Below, piece after piece: positions 36,307-45,781 of a DNA stretch of 64,000 nt; position 1 is the stretch's first letter; each line of letters starts with the position of its first letter. Origin of the DNA: Bacteroidaceae bacterium. GTDB taxonomy: Bacteria > Bacteroidota > Bacteroidia > Bacteroidales > Bacteroidaceae. The translations under genes and the position numbers were made by a program. The stretch covers positions 35,240-99,239 of the forward strand of contig CABIVS010000003.1 of the NCBI GenBank assembly GCA_902362375.1. The letters are read 5' to 3'. The notes beneath the pieces were generated by a model. The model was given only the letters and a program-made list of their open reading frames with translations, was not told where the DNA came from and searched no databases.

Positions 36307-36726
36307 TTACCACAATCTTCCCGACAGCATGGCGAGCCGGATGAAGGTCAGGGTCGATTCTTCTTTAAGTTGGATGGGAGAGGATAAGTCCCCGGCTTCC
36401 GCATCATCCATGAAGATACGAAAAATCCCGTCCTCGTAGGATTGCAGGGCATTGGTGATCGCTTCGACTTCTACAGCTGGTTTGCCGTTATAATTTACTG
36501 CAAACCCTACTTTGCCGGAAGCTGTTTTATTTTCCACTTCTTCCTGTGTGAGGTATTTCAGCACTTCGCTCTGTTGCAAGCGTTCATTGTATTCGCAGAC
36601 TTGCCAACTGACGATGGCTTCGATCAACCCCTGTACATTGACAGGCGGAACAGGAAAATCGATAGGAATCTTTTCGATACTGCACTTTCGTTTTCCTAAC
36701 TGTTTGACTTGGATATATACTCTCAT
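36307..36726 (-). CDS. Small protein between rhomboid and DUF4132 genes
   Basis: The 139-residue product starts at 36726 (MRVYIQVKQLGKRKCSIEKI) and ends with SLxF-like strands (STLTFIRLAMLSGRLW). No signal peptide or membrane segment is present. The mix of short strands and two helices could be a beta-grasp-like fold, but that is a guess. It lies seven bases after the rhomboid gene and 20 before the DUF4132 gene. I do not recognise a named family; the fixed position suggests it works with the giant protein. Confidence 0.75.
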   Translation of the reverse strand: MRVYIQVKQLGKRKCSIEKIPIDFPVPPVNVQGLIEAIVSWQVCEYNERLQQSEVLKYLTQEEVENKTASGKVGFAVNYNGKPAVEVEAITNALQSYEDGIFRIFMDDAEAGDLSSPIQLKEESTLTFIRLAMLSGRLW

Positions 36727-36733
36727 ATTCTCT

Positions 36734-38488
36734 TTATTGGGTGATCTGAATACTTGATGTAATGGCATTCAGATCGGTTTCAGCTTCTTCGTCATAGACA
36801 AGCATGACAATGGCAAAAGATCGTTTCTTGCTCTCTTGAAAATAATGCAACACTATTTGTTTTACATCCTCTCCCGGTTCATCAGGAGCCCCGATGTGCA
36901 GGGGATTCGTGATCTTTGTCATAGGGAGTCCGTTGATGTTGACATTGCTTAGTTGGTAATCTTCTGACGGTTCCCCTTGTGTATTTCGCGGGAGAGTGAG
37001 TGATAACTCTTTCATGTGTTCAAACTCCTTCTGCGTGTCGTAGGTGAGGGCGGTAATCGTTAATTGATTCCCTCCGTTGACCAGCATGAGTAATGGAGGT
37101 TCCGCACCGTCAATTATTCCTTTTGCTCCTGTTATTTTTGTCCAGTTGGTAGGATACTGGCAACTGAATTTGGTGGCTGCATCATAATAAGACAGCCACG
37201 TATCGTCATTGCCGACAGGCGTATATGCCGGAACTTTCCTGCTGGAAAGATTGTCCGTAGCATTCACAGTGGAATGATTACTGTTCTCGTTTTCTTCTTC
37301 CAGTTCGCCATTCAGATAGGCTTCCACAATACCGCTTTCCCATTCATTACGTATCTCCGGGTAAAGAGGAGGAACGTTTTTGCACAGGATCATGAAGCTG
37401 AACAGGAATATACAGAATATACCAAGCTCCCCGATGATGGAGACAGTCCGCTGTGCATCGGGCTTCTCGAACTTGTAGCCGGCCACATATATAATTCCCA
37501 GGACAAACCCGCTTAACAACCCGCCAATATGGGCGGCATTATCAATGCCGGCTTTCATCCCGTAAACTAGATTATACCCCACAAAAATGAGGATGCTGGT
37601 TAACAATGCCTTTCGTTGTTCTTTGGCGATGCGATGAAAGAGGAGGAACGCAAGGAATATACCGTAAAGTCCGAAGATAGATCCGGAAGCTCCGGCGCTG
37701 ATTGTCTCACCGTGCATATACAGGCTGAATGCAGCCGAACATAATCCGGTTAGCAGGTATGAAACGAACATACGGCGTCCTCCTATCAGTTCTTCCAACA
37801 GAAGTCCTACATACATGAAAGCATACATGTTCATCAGGAGATGGAAAGCTCCGATATGTATGAAGTTGCAAGTCACTGTGCGCCACCAGTCACCAGTGAG
37901 AGTTAGCGGTCCGAAGTCGGCTCCCCATTTCAGTAGTGACAGAGTGGAAGGGGACATAATACCCACTCCGGAAGCAATCATCACAATGAATACAAGAATG
38001 TTGATGTCTATCAGGATGGGGGTCGCTATGAATCCTTTGCGGGGAATGAAGAAAGACAGGAAGGAGTTTTTTTTCTTTTCTTCTTCTATATAAGCTTTTT
38101 CTTCTTCCGTGAGCGGTCGGTTGAACTCTTCTTCGAAATCTTCTGCTCTCCGGCTTAGCTCTTCCAGAGTGAGTGAAGTCCTTATTTCTTCCATCGCCTC
38201 CCGTAATTTCTGTATATTTTTTCTGTTCTTTCCATAATCAACAAATTGTACGGAAGAAGACTGGCTGCGAACGGATACTTCTCCGTCACTTTCCTTTTCT
38301 ATAGTAAAGGTTATTACCTCTCCGTGAGAGTACATATTGAACGGGACCTCAAACCGGACTCCTTCCGGAGTCACTTCTCTGATATTCCACTCAAGTTTTT
38401 GAGAAGCTTCGAGAGCCAATATAAGGATTTCCGTGTTGGATAAACCAGGCAGATGTAGTTTGTCATTATATGAAGGTTTGAGTGCCAT
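36734..38488 (-). CDS. Rhomboid intramembrane serine protease with extra N- and C-terminal domains
   Basis: The 584-residue protein has a long cytoplasmic N-terminus (about 1-150, with acidic/lysine helical part), a six- to seven-helix rhomboid core (about 155-375), and a soluble C-terminal domain of about 170 residues. The core has NFIHIGAFHLLMNM, the catalytic Ser in GASGSIFG (Ser 268) and the catalytic His in AAHIGG (His 320), so it should be active. The ATG at 38488 was chosen over 38515. A perfect -7 box (TACATTTG) lies about 52 bases upstream. It leads an operon with a small unknown, the giant DUF4132 protein and fRMsr. Confidence 0.88.
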   Translation of the reverse strand: MALKPSYNDKLHLPGLSNTEILILALEASQKLEWNIREVTPEGVRFEVPFNMYSHGEVITFTIEKESDGEVSVRSQSSSVQFVDYGKNRKNIQKLREAMEEIRTSLTLEELSRRAEDFEEEFNRPLTEEEKAYIEEEKKKNSFLSFFIPRKGFIATPILIDINILVFIVMIASGVGIMSPSTLSLLKWGADFGPLTLTGDWWRTVTCNFIHIGAFHLLMNMYAFMYVGLLLEELIGGRRMFVSYLLTGLCSAAFSLYMHGETISAGASGSIFGLYGIFLAFLLFHRIAKEQRKALLTSILIFVGYNLVYGMKAGIDNAAHIGGLLSGFVLGIIYVAGYKFEKPDAQRTVSIIGELGIFCIFLFSFMILCKNVPPLYPEIRNEWESGIVEAYLNGELEEENENSNHSTVNATDNLSSRKVPAYTPVGNDDTWLSYYDAATKFSCQYPTNWTKITGAKGIIDGAEPPLLMLVNGGNQLTITALTYDTQKEFEHMKELSLTLPRNTQGEPSEDYQLSNVNINGLPMTKITNPLHIGAPDEPGEDVKQIVLHYFQESKKRSFAIVMLVYDEEAETDLNAITSSIQITQ

Positions 38489-38539
38489 ATTTCTATCTTT
38501 ATCTAGAGTCATCAATTAAAAAATAACTTATCTCACTGA

Positions 38540-38547
38540 CAAATGTA
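38540..38547 (-). promoter_or_regulatory. -7 box for the rhomboid operon
   Basis: Minus strand TACATTTG, a perfect TAnnTTTG box; no clear -33 TTTG. Confidence 0.5.
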
Positions 38548-38583
38548 TAGAATAATAATGGAAAATAATAGAATATGACAAAT

Positions 38584-38619
38584 AAAAAAAGCATCCATTT
38601 CGTAAGAAAGGATGCTTTT
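38584..38619 (-). terminator. Terminator of the etf-acyl-CoA dehydrogenase operon
   Basis: GCATCC/GGATGC stem extended by A/T pairs, with a long T-run on the minus strand. Confidence 0.8.
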
Positions 38620-38641
38620 ATGAGATTTAGTCGATTATTTG

Positions 38642-40348
38642 TTACTTTTTGTAGAAAGCCAAATCTTCTTTGTCGAAGTTTTCGATGAAGTTTGCGTGCT
38701 TTTCCACTTCCGCTTCTGCATAGTTCAAATATACGTGTGCAGATTTGGAGAACAGTTCGGAAGCTTTGCTGGCATCTTGAATCAACAGGTGACACATGAT
38801 AATGTCAGCAGCCATTTCCATCAATTTGCGGGCAGTGAAGTCAAGTAATTCCTGATCTTGTGCTTCTTTTACAGCGTTGGTGCTTGCTTCAAATTTGTCA
38901 GCCATCTTCTTCAGGCGAGACATCAGCGGTTCCATTTCCGGTGAACAAGGAATGGCCTCAAACTCGCGGATAGTAGCGATGTAAGAACCATTAGTCACGT
39001 AACGGATAGCGGCTACAGTCTGCAACTGGGTAGTTCCTTCGTAGATGCTGGTGATACGCGCGTCGCGATAGATGCGTTGGCAAGCATATTCCATCATGAA
39101 TCCTGAACCACCGTGAATCTGGATGCAGTCGTAAGCGTTCTGGTTAGCATATTCAGAGTTCATCCCCTTGGCCAGCGGAGTAAAGCTGTCTGCCAGTTTG
39201 GCGTATTTCTTCTGTTCCTGACGTTCTTCCGGAGTCAGTTTGCGTTCGCGGGCGATGTCATCCAGAGCTTTGTAGATGTCTACATAGCGGGCTGTTTGAT
39301 ACAGCAAAGCACGTCCGGCGTCCAATTTACCTTTCATGATAGCCAGCATGTCATATACTGCCGGGAACTCGATGATCGCTTTGCCGAACTGCTTACGGTC
39401 TTTGGCATAAGCCAATCCTTCATTGTAAGCTGCCTGACTCAATCCTACGGACTGTGCGGCAATACCCAGACGGGCACCGTTCATCAAAGCCATTACATAT
39501 TTAATCAAACCGAGTTTGCGGTCACCGCAAAGTTCAGCTTTTGCATTCTTGTATACCAATTCGCAAGTAGGGGAACCATGGATACCGAGTTTATTTTCGA
39601 TACGGCGCACATTTACACCCCCTTGGCGTTTGTCATAGATGAACATAGACAAGCCACGACCGTCTCTTGTTCCTTCTTCCGAACGTGCCAGTACGAGGTG
39701 GATATCAGCGTCACCGTTTGTAATGAAACGTTTCACGCCGTTCAGCAACCAGCATCCGTCTTTTTCGCTGTAAGTAGCTTTCAGCATAACAGATTGAAGG
39801 TCGGAACCTGCATCCGGTTCTGTCAAGTCCATGGACATTGTTTCGCCTTGGCATACACGAGGGATGAAGCGGCTGTGTTGGTCTGCATTACCGAATTCGT
39901 ACAGCGTTTCGATACAGTCCTGCAAAGACCAGATATTTCCGAAACCGGCGTCGGCGGCAGCCACGATTTCCGCGCACATGGTGTACGGAGTGATCGGGAA
40001 ATTCAAACCACCGAATTTGCGTGGCATGGTCATGCCGTTTAGTCCGGCTTTCACCATAGCATCCAGATTCTGTTTGGTTCCGGAAGCATATTCTACGCGA
40101 CCGTTGGCACAGTGAGGACCTTCTTCGTCTACACCTTCTGCGTTAGCGGCAATGATTTCTCCTGTGATTTCTCCGGTAATCTCCAATACTTTGTCGTAAG
40201 AGTCTACAGCATCTTCGAAGTCCAGCGGAGCATAGTCGAATTCATCTTTATCTCTGTAATTGCGTTCTTTGAGTTCGCAAATACGTTTCATCATCGGATT
40301 GTTCAAGTGATACTTGAGTTCCGGTATGTCTGTATAATAATTAGCCAT
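38642..40348 (-). CDS. Acyl-CoA dehydrogenase family flavoprotein
   Basis: FAD enzyme that passes electrons from an acyl-CoA to ETF, or runs in reverse as an enoyl-CoA reductase in an anaerobe. The 568-residue length is longer than the classical 380-residue type. Marks include MTEPDAGSDL-like MDLTEPDAGSDLQS, KRFITNGDADIHLV, the IHGGSGFMMEYACQR region and the catalytic-loop IYEGTTQLQT. It lies six bases after etfA. The substrate cannot be read from sequence. Confidence 0.92.
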   Translation of the reverse strand: MANYYTDIPELKYHLNNPMMKRICELKERNYRDKDEFDYAPLDFEDAVDSYDKVLEITGEITGEIIAANAEGVDEEGPHCANGRVEYASGTKQNLDAMVKAGLNGMTMPRKFGGLNFPITPYTMCAEIVAAADAGFGNIWSLQDCIETLYEFGNADQHSRFIPRVCQGETMSMDLTEPDAGSDLQSVMLKATYSEKDGCWLLNGVKRFITNGDADIHLVLARSEEGTRDGRGLSMFIYDKRQGGVNVRRIENKLGIHGSPTCELVYKNAKAELCGDRKLGLIKYVMALMNGARLGIAAQSVGLSQAAYNEGLAYAKDRKQFGKAIIEFPAVYDMLAIMKGKLDAGRALLYQTARYVDIYKALDDIARERKLTPEERQEQKKYAKLADSFTPLAKGMNSEYANQNAYDCIQIHGGSGFMMEYACQRIYRDARITSIYEGTTQLQTVAAIRYVTNGSYIATIREFEAIPCSPEMEPLMSRLKKMADKFEASTNAVKEAQDQELLDFTARKLMEMAADIIMCHLLIQDASKASELFSKSAHVYLNYAEAEVEKHANFIENFDKEDLAFYKK

Positions 40349-40354
40349 CTTTCC

Positions 40355-41374
40355 TTACTTGCTATTTTGTTTATAATACTTAATCATCTTCGGCACAACT
40401 TCTTCAATACTTCCGTTGATTACGTAATCGGCAATCGTATTGATCGGAGCGTCCGGATCGTTGTTGATGGAGATGATGATACCACTTTCCTGCATACCGG
40501 CGATATGCTGAATTTGTCCGGAGATACCGCAAGCGATGTAGAGTTTCGGACGAACGGTGACACCTGTTTGTCCGATCTGGCGATCATGGTCTGCGAAACC
40601 TGCGTCAACAGCTGCACGGCTGGCACCTACTTCTGCGTGAAGTTCTTTAGCGAGGTCGAACAGCAGGTCGAAGTTTTCTTTCGAACCTACACCGTAACCA
40701 CCGGCTACGATAATCGGGGAACCTTTCAGGTTGTTCTTGGCCTTTTCTACGTGGCGTTCGATCACTTTCACTACGTAGTCTGTGTCAGCTACATATTTTT
40801 TCACGTCGTGACGGATCACTTCCCCCTGATAAGTCGGAGAGAGGATTTCTTTCTTCATCACACCTTCGCGAACGGTTGCCATCTGCGGACGGTGTTCCGG
40901 GTTCACAATCGTAGCAACGATGTTACCGCCGAATGCCGGACGGATTTGGTACAACAGGTTCTTATAAGTCTTACCTTCTTTTTTGTCTTCGTGGTCACCG
41001 ATTTCAAGTGAAGTACAGTCGGCAGTCAATCCGCTGGTCAGGGCAGAAGAAACGCGCGGACCGAGGTCACGACCGATAACGGTAGCACCCATCAAACAGA
41101 TTTGCGGTTGCTCTTCTTTGAAGAGGTTCACCAGGATAGCTGTGTGGGGAAGTGATGTATAAGGGTAAAGTCCTTCACCGTCGAAAACGTGAAGTTTATC
41201 TACTCCATAAGGAAGGATTTGTTTTTCAATATCTTTGAGGCCGCTGCCGGCAACTACAGCTTCGAGCTGACAGTTCAACTGGTTGGCTAACGAACGACCT
41301 TTGGTCAGAAGTTCGAGGCTAACGTCTGCAACGTTACCTTCTTCTATTTCGCAATATACAAATAAGTTATTCAT
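40355..41374 (-). CDS. etfA: Electron transfer flavoprotein alpha subunit
   Basis: FAD-binding subunit of the ETF heterodimer. The 339-residue product has the N-terminal adenine-nucleotide hydrolase-like fold and the C-terminal FAD-domain signature GASRAAVDAGFADHDRQIGQ, then PKLYIACGISGQIQH. It lies two bases after etfB and six before the acyl-CoA dehydrogenase, forming one operon. Whether this ETF bifurcates electrons cannot be decided here. Confidence 0.97.
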   Translation of the reverse strand: MNNLFVYCEIEEGNVADVSLELLTKGRSLANQLNCQLEAVVAGSGLKDIEKQILPYGVDKLHVFDGEGLYPYTSLPHTAILVNLFKEEQPQICLMGATVIGRDLGPRVSSALTSGLTADCTSLEIGDHEDKKEGKTYKNLLYQIRPAFGGNIVATIVNPEHRPQMATVREGVMKKEILSPTYQGEVIRHDVKKYVADTDYVVKVIERHVEKAKNNLKGSPIIVAGGYGVGSKENFDLLFDLAKELHAEVGASRAAVDAGFADHDRQIGQTGVTVRPKLYIACGISGQIQHIAGMQESGIIISINNDPDAPINTIADYVINGSIEEVVPKMIKYYKQNSK

Positions 41375-41376
41375 GA

Positions 41377-42249
41377 TTATCCGATGGTGTGGTTAGCTAA
41401 TAGTTCAACAATCAGGTCTTCCACGTCACGGTCGCTGCCGCTGATGGTTTTGCTCTCTTTAGCCTGGAACACGATGTTCTGGATGGCTTTCACTTTGGTC
41501 GGCGAACCGGACAGACCGCATTGCGCAAGGTCACCGTTTACGTCGGCTACACTCCATTCTGGCAGATTCAGATAATCACGCTTGTCATACAAATCGGTAT
41601 AATCAAGGTTGCCTTGCTGCTTTTCGGTTACAGTCTTGGCATGTTTGTATTTTTGAACCAATTTTGCATTGCGCGGACGGCAGGGAGCTGCAGAACCGTT
41701 TACGGTAATCACGATGGGCAGCGGACCTTCTACAGTTTCTACGCCACCGTCGATGTGACGTTTCACTTTGATTTTACCATCGCCCACTTCCAGAATTTCT
41801 TCTGCGTATGTGATCTGCGTCAATCCCAGTTTCTCTGCTACCTGCGGACCTACTTGCGCCGTATCACCGTCGATAGCCTGACGACCGCCGATAATAATGT
41901 CACAATCACCGATTTTGCGGATGGCAGTAGCCAGTGCGTAAGACGTAGCCAGTGTGTCTGCACCAGCGAAAGCACGGTCGGTCAGCAAGTAACCGTTATC
42001 TGCACCACGGAAAAGTCCTTCACGAATAATGTCGGCTGCCCGTCCCGGTCCCATTGTCAGGATAGTTACGGTAGAGCCTGGATGAGCATCTTTCAGTCGA
42101 AGAGCTTGCTCGAGGGCATTCAGGTCTTCGGGGTTGAAGATAGCGGGAAGTGCCGCGCGGTTAATTGTCCCGTCGGCTTTCATGGCATCTTTCCCGACGT
42201 TACGTGTGTCGGGAACTTGTTTTGCCAATACAACAATTTTCAAACTCAT
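41377..42249 (-). CDS. etfB: Electron transfer flavoprotein beta subunit
   Basis: Partner of EtfA that carries the second nucleotide (AMP or FAD). The 290-residue product has VLAKQVPDTRNV at the N-terminus and the beta-subunit region DCDIIIGGRQAIDGDTAQVGPQ. Its promoter reads CTTG-N19-TAAATTTG about 97 bases upstream. It leads etfB-etfA-acyl-CoA dehydrogenase. Confidence 0.97.
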   Translation of the reverse strand: MSLKIVVLAKQVPDTRNVGKDAMKADGTINRAALPAIFNPEDLNALEQALRLKDAHPGSTVTILTMGPGRAADIIREGLFRGADNGYLLTDRAFAGADTLATSYALATAIRKIGDCDIIIGGRQAIDGDTAQVGPQVAEKLGLTQITYAEEILEVGDGKIKVKRHIDGGVETVEGPLPIVITVNGSAAPCRPRNAKLVQKYKHAKTVTEKQQGNLDYTDLYDKRDYLNLPEWSVADVNGDLAQCGLSGSPTKVKAIQNIVFQAKESKTISGSDRDVEDLIVELLANHTIG

Positions 42250-42345
42250 GCTATAAATTTTAGTATTAGTATTTCTACAAGTTAGCAGCCAGTAGTCAAG
42301 TAGTAATCTCTTGCTATCTAAACTATCCGGTTAACTATCAGCTTG

Positions 42346-42376
42346 CAAATTTACTCAAACACTTGGTTCTGACAAG
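42346..42376 (-). promoter_or_regulatory. Promoter of the etf operon
   Basis: Minus strand CTTG-N19-TAAATTTG: perfect -7 box and a near -33 element with the right spacing. Confidence 0.65.
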
Positions 42377-42469
42377 AAATCCGAGTAAAAAATGCACAGG
42401 TTTAAGATTTTTGAGCAAAAGAGGAAGGTTTTTATAGATTTCATTCAGGGTTGGCAAGGTGTTTATGGG

Positions 42470-42496
42470 CAGTCTGCCGGATTGTCCGGCAGACTG
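42470..42496 (-). terminator. Strong hairpin after the GNAT gene
   Basis: A perfect 12-bp stem CAGTCTGCCGGA / TCCGGCAGACTG with a 3-base loop. No long T-run follows, but position fits termination of the barrel-fucosidase-GNAT transcript. Confidence 0.6.
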
Positions 42497-42511
42497 TTGA
42501 TAAATTCCGGA

Positions 42512-43042
42512 TTATTTGATAAGTTCGTAATAATGTGCGTTCGTGAAATTATCATTCTTGAAAATAGCTTTTTGCATAATTCCTACTTTCGTGAATCCCA
42601 CTTTCTCTAATACACGCATGGATGGGGAGTTATGCTCAAATACGACTGCGAATACACGTACTTTATCAGTGTGTTCGAAATAATAGTTGATGGCTTCTTT
42701 CAAAGCATCAGTTACGATTCCCTGATTCCAGAAAGGTTCTCCAATCCAGTAGCCTGCTTCTGCACTAAAACGTTCTACATCCGTAGCGGGTACAAAACCG
42801 ATACTTCCGACTGCTTCTCCATTTACTTCAATGCAGAAATCATGAATATTTTCTTTTGCTTGTATCATAGCGAGAAAAACTTTAGCATCTTCCTGACTAT
42901 AAGGATAGGGGAGACCGTCACGGCAGTTATCCCAAATATTCTTGTTATTGAGATATTTGGCTAATGATGCTGCATCTTCGGTTTGCCAGGTACGGAGAGT
43001 ATAGTTTTTCTTCTGCACGATAATTCCTGTTTTCTGTACCAT
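42512..43042 (-). CDS. GNAT N-acetyltransferase, RimJ/RimL-like
   Basis: The 176-residue product has the GNAT fold of the RimJ/RimL type: YTLRTWQTEDAASLAKYL at the start, IGFVPATD with AEAGYWIGEPFWNQGIVTDAL (acetyl-CoA-binding strand and loop) and NSPSMRVLEKVGF near the end. The acceptor is unknown. It lies eight bases after the fucosidase gene, so it is probably co-transcribed. Confidence 0.9.
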   Translation of the reverse strand: MVQKTGIIVQKKNYTLRTWQTEDAASLAKYLNNKNIWDNCRDGLPYPYSQEDAKVFLAMIQAKENIHDFCIEVNGEAVGSIGFVPATDVERFSAEAGYWIGEPFWNQGIVTDALKEAINYYFEHTDKVRVFAVVFEHNSPSMRVLEKVGFTKVGIMQKAIFKNDNFTNAHYYELIK

Positions 43043-43050
43043 ATCATCTA

Positions 43051-44925
43051 TTATTTTATCCCAATTTCAGCAAACCCCATCGGTTCACCGTCATGTATCA
43101 TCCGTGTTGCTTTCAACTGAATATAGCGAGCCTTGACCGGAGTAAAGTAAACCGATTGCATAATCGGATTGCTCTTTATATTGGAAAATTCATCTTTGGC
43201 TACTACCTGATTGACCGCATTGCTGTCCATGCCTACAGAGATTTCATAAGCCGCGATCAACCCTTTATTATATTCACTTTGGTCGGGGAGATAGTGGAAT
43301 GACGTAATCGTGCGTTCTTCTCCCAAGTCAATCAATAGTGTATTTCCATTGATGAAACAGGTGGTCTGGTCGTTCTTATCCATACCTTTCTGTGCTTCCT
43401 CCACGTCTACTCCAACAAGAGTGAACGGGTAGCTTTTCAGTTCTGTAGCTTTTGCTGTGTATGTATCCGAAGTCTCTCCTGCATAATATCCTTCAATGTT
43501 ATTAATACAGAGACAAGCCCGTGAATTTGTGAAGCGGACACGAATCTTATCCGTAGTGATTGTTTCGAAACGAAGGAGCCGTTTATATCCGATAGTGGTA
43601 GTCTCCTCATTGAGCTTTACAGGGATCCATTCGCCTGCCTGGTTATATTCTACAACGAATGATTTGACACGTTGTCCGAGAGGAATATATTCCTGCAACA
43701 TCATACGGTTGATCTTCTCTGCTTGAGGTAAATCGAATTCGATAGTGGCTGAAATGACATCGTCATTGGTAGCCCAATAGGTATCATAATCACCGTCGGT
43801 CACAGCTTTGGCGGAGAATGTTCTTCCGCGTTCGTCCGATGCTTTGGGAGAGAGTCCGGCCAGCAGATTGTGTGCCAGTTGTTTTTGTACATTCTGGTGG
43901 AAGTTTACGGCATTGGCAGAGTCAGTAGGATGAATCAATCCGTCACGGTCTACCGGGAAGTTTAATAATAGCGTTGCGTTATGTCCTACGCTGCGGTAAT
44001 ATAAATCGGTCAGTTCGTCTACTGTTTTCACACGGTCGTCTTCTTCCGGATGATAAAACCATCCCGGACGGATGGAAACATCACACTCGGCAGCTACCCA
44101 TTGGTTACCGTCGGCATGACCATATTGCAGTTCACGATACTTGGGATAGCCCGGATAAACTTCTCCGGCACGGAGAAAAGACCAGTTGGTGGCTCCGGCA
44201 AATCCGTGTTCGTTGCCCACCCAACGACAGCCCGGACCTCCATCCGAGAAGATAACAGCTTGTGGCTGTAACTCATCAATCATCTTGTAAGCTCGCGGAT
44301 AGTTATAATAAGTTTTGCGGTCGATCGTACGGCTGTCTTTTGCTCCGCCATACCAGCCGTCTCCACCGTTGGCACCATCAAACCAGATTTCAAATACATC
44401 ACCGTAGTTGGTCAGCAATTCGTTGAGTTGTTTATAGAAGTATTCTACATATTCGGGGGAACCATAATTGGCCTGATGCCTGTCCCAGGGAGAGAGATAG
44501 ACTGCGAATTTAATGCCATACTTTTTGCAGGCATCGGACAGTTCGCGAACAATATCTCCTTTTCCGTCTTTGTACGGAGTGTTGCGGATACAGTACTCTG
44601 TCAGTTGCGTGGGCCACAGGCAGAATCCATCGTGATGTTTCGCTGTCAGGATCACTCCTTTCATGCCGGATTTGACAAATGTCTGTACCCATTGTTCACA
44701 GTCCAGACGGGTAGGGTTGAATGTTTTAGGATCGGAGTCTCCATATCCCCATTCGCGGTCGTTGAATGTGTTAAGTCCGAAGTGTACAAAAGCATACGTT
44801 TCCATTTTTTGCCATTCCACCTGTTTGGCTTCGGGAATGGGTAAGATAGCTTCCGGTGCTTTTACCGAATTACAGGCACTTAGTAGAAAGAGACCTGTTG
44901 CGAAGATAAGAAAGTGTTTTTTCAT
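43051..44925 (-). CDS. Alpha-L-fucosidase (GH29) lipoprotein
   Basis: Retaining exo-fucosidase acting on fucosylated glycans outside the cytoplasm. The 624-residue product has a signal peptide ending at a lipobox LLSAC. The GH29 catalytic domain (about 30-340) includes HFGLNTFNDREWG, TAKHHDGFCLWP and the nucleophile Asp in FEIWFDGANG. The C-terminal region has two beta-sandwich parts of the F5/8 type C kind, the last ending YIQLKATRMIHDGEPMGF. It lies between a small barrel gene and a GNAT gene and not in a susCD locus. Mucin glycans are a likely source of substrate (inference). Confidence 0.93.
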   Translation of the reverse strand: MKKHFLIFATGLFLLSACNSVKAPEAILPIPEAKQVEWQKMETYAFVHFGLNTFNDREWGYGDSDPKTFNPTRLDCEQWVQTFVKSGMKGVILTAKHHDGFCLWPTQLTEYCIRNTPYKDGKGDIVRELSDACKKYGIKFAVYLSPWDRHQANYGSPEYVEYFYKQLNELLTNYGDVFEIWFDGANGGDGWYGGAKDSRTIDRKTYYNYPRAYKMIDELQPQAVIFSDGGPGCRWVGNEHGFAGATNWSFLRAGEVYPGYPKYRELQYGHADGNQWVAAECDVSIRPGWFYHPEEDDRVKTVDELTDLYYRSVGHNATLLLNFPVDRDGLIHPTDSANAVNFHQNVQKQLAHNLLAGLSPKASDERGRTFSAKAVTDGDYDTYWATNDDVISATIEFDLPQAEKINRMMLQEYIPLGQRVKSFVVEYNQAGEWIPVKLNEETTTIGYKRLLRFETITTDKIRVRFTNSRACLCINNIEGYYAGETSDTYTAKATELKSYPFTLVGVDVEEAQKGMDKNDQTTCFINGNTLLIDLGEERTITSFHYLPDQSEYNKGLIAAYEISVGMDSNAVNQVVAKDEFSNIKSNPIMQSVYFTPVKARYIQLKATRMIHDGEPMGFAEIGIK

Positions 44926-44964
44926 GGGGGTGTTTATTAGTTAATAATTGAATGTAAGAATCAT

Positions 44965-45645
44965 CTACAATGTAATTCCAACTACAAAATAAAGTTGCTC
45001 TTCATAAGGGTTGGCTATTAGCTTTCCGAAGATGGGTAAAGAGAAGTTGGACGTTATTTTGATATCTTTTGTTGCAGATAATCCGATATTGACTACATTG
45101 AATTTGTCGGAGTACATACTTTCCCAAGGAGTGAAACCAGCTTCGATATTCATATTTACATCCTTCACGCTGAACGGGTAACTCAACTCGCAGTAACTGG
45201 ACCAGGCACGTTTCCCGTTTTCCCGGTAATCGTTTCCGGCAAAGGTAGTGTACCAGCTTACTGACAATGGGAACTTTTCGCTAAGCATATAGCCGGCTCC
45301 TGCCTCGAAAGTGTGTCCGGTAGAGTGCGAACTGTAATTGAAGTATTTGAAAGGTTCTTCTTCTGTCTGGGTAAAATAGTTATTGGCGTAAAGAGTCAGG
45401 TTTTTGTATTCGTACTCTAGTGATAAATCTATTTCATTGTTCTTTTCGCGAAATTCGGTAGAGCCCCATGCGTAAACAGTCAGTCCTTTCCAGTTGAGGC
45501 CGAGTGAAGGCTGCACACTTGCATTACCGCTATCTATACCGCGCCAGATATAACTGCTTACAAAATCAGCAGTTACAAAAACTTCTTGTGCCTGTGCAAA
45601 GGCTGTACAAAACAGGATGACAATAAGTAGGATTCGTTTTTTCAT
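44965..45645 (-). CDS. Small outer-membrane beta-barrel protein, unknown function
   Basis: The 226-residue product starts at 45645 (MKKRILLIVILFCTAFAQAQ) with a signal peptide cleaved at AQAQ. The rest alternates polar and aromatic residues as in an outer-membrane barrel (for example VFVTADFVSSYIWRGIDSG, a start resembling TorF/gcw_chp-type putative porins). It ends with an aromatic-rich strand. It lies 39 bases ahead of the fucosidase gene, so it may pass a related sugar or sit with the enzyme. Confidence 0.75.
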   Translation of the reverse strand: MKKRILLIVILFCTAFAQAQEVFVTADFVSSYIWRGIDSGNASVQPSLGLNWKGLTVYAWGSTEFREKNNEIDLSLEYEYKNLTLYANNYFTQTEEEPFKYFNYSSHSTGHTFEAGAGYMLSEKFPLSVSWYTTFAGNDYRENGKRAWSSYCELSYPFSVKDVNMNIEAGFTPWESMYSDKFNVVNIGLSATKDIKITSNFSLPIFGKLIANPYEEQLYFVVGITL

Positions 45646-45721
45646 TTTATCGGTTATTTCTTCTTGTTTTCGGGGGATAAAGATACACAATATATAGATA
45701 AATGATGACAGATGAGGAGAA

Positions 45722-45756
45722 AAAAGAAAACGGCTGTATTGAGCAGCCGTTTCTTA
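45722..45756 (-). terminator. Terminator after the TonB-dependent receptor gene
   Basis: AAACGGCTG / CAGCCGTTT stem; on the minus strand followed by TTTTCTTTTTTC. It separates the receptor operon from the barrel-fucosidase operon. Confidence 0.8.
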
Positions 45757-45781
45757 AGTAATTGTGAATCTTGAAAGTTAG

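Noticed and set aside
39113..40042. Long plus-strand open frame (309 codons) opposite the acyl-CoA dehydrogenase
   Set aside because: Mirror of a strongly coding gene; its composition (Cys, Phe, His-rich) is unlike real proteins. The same holds for 40112-41011, 41521-42285 and 5307-5930.
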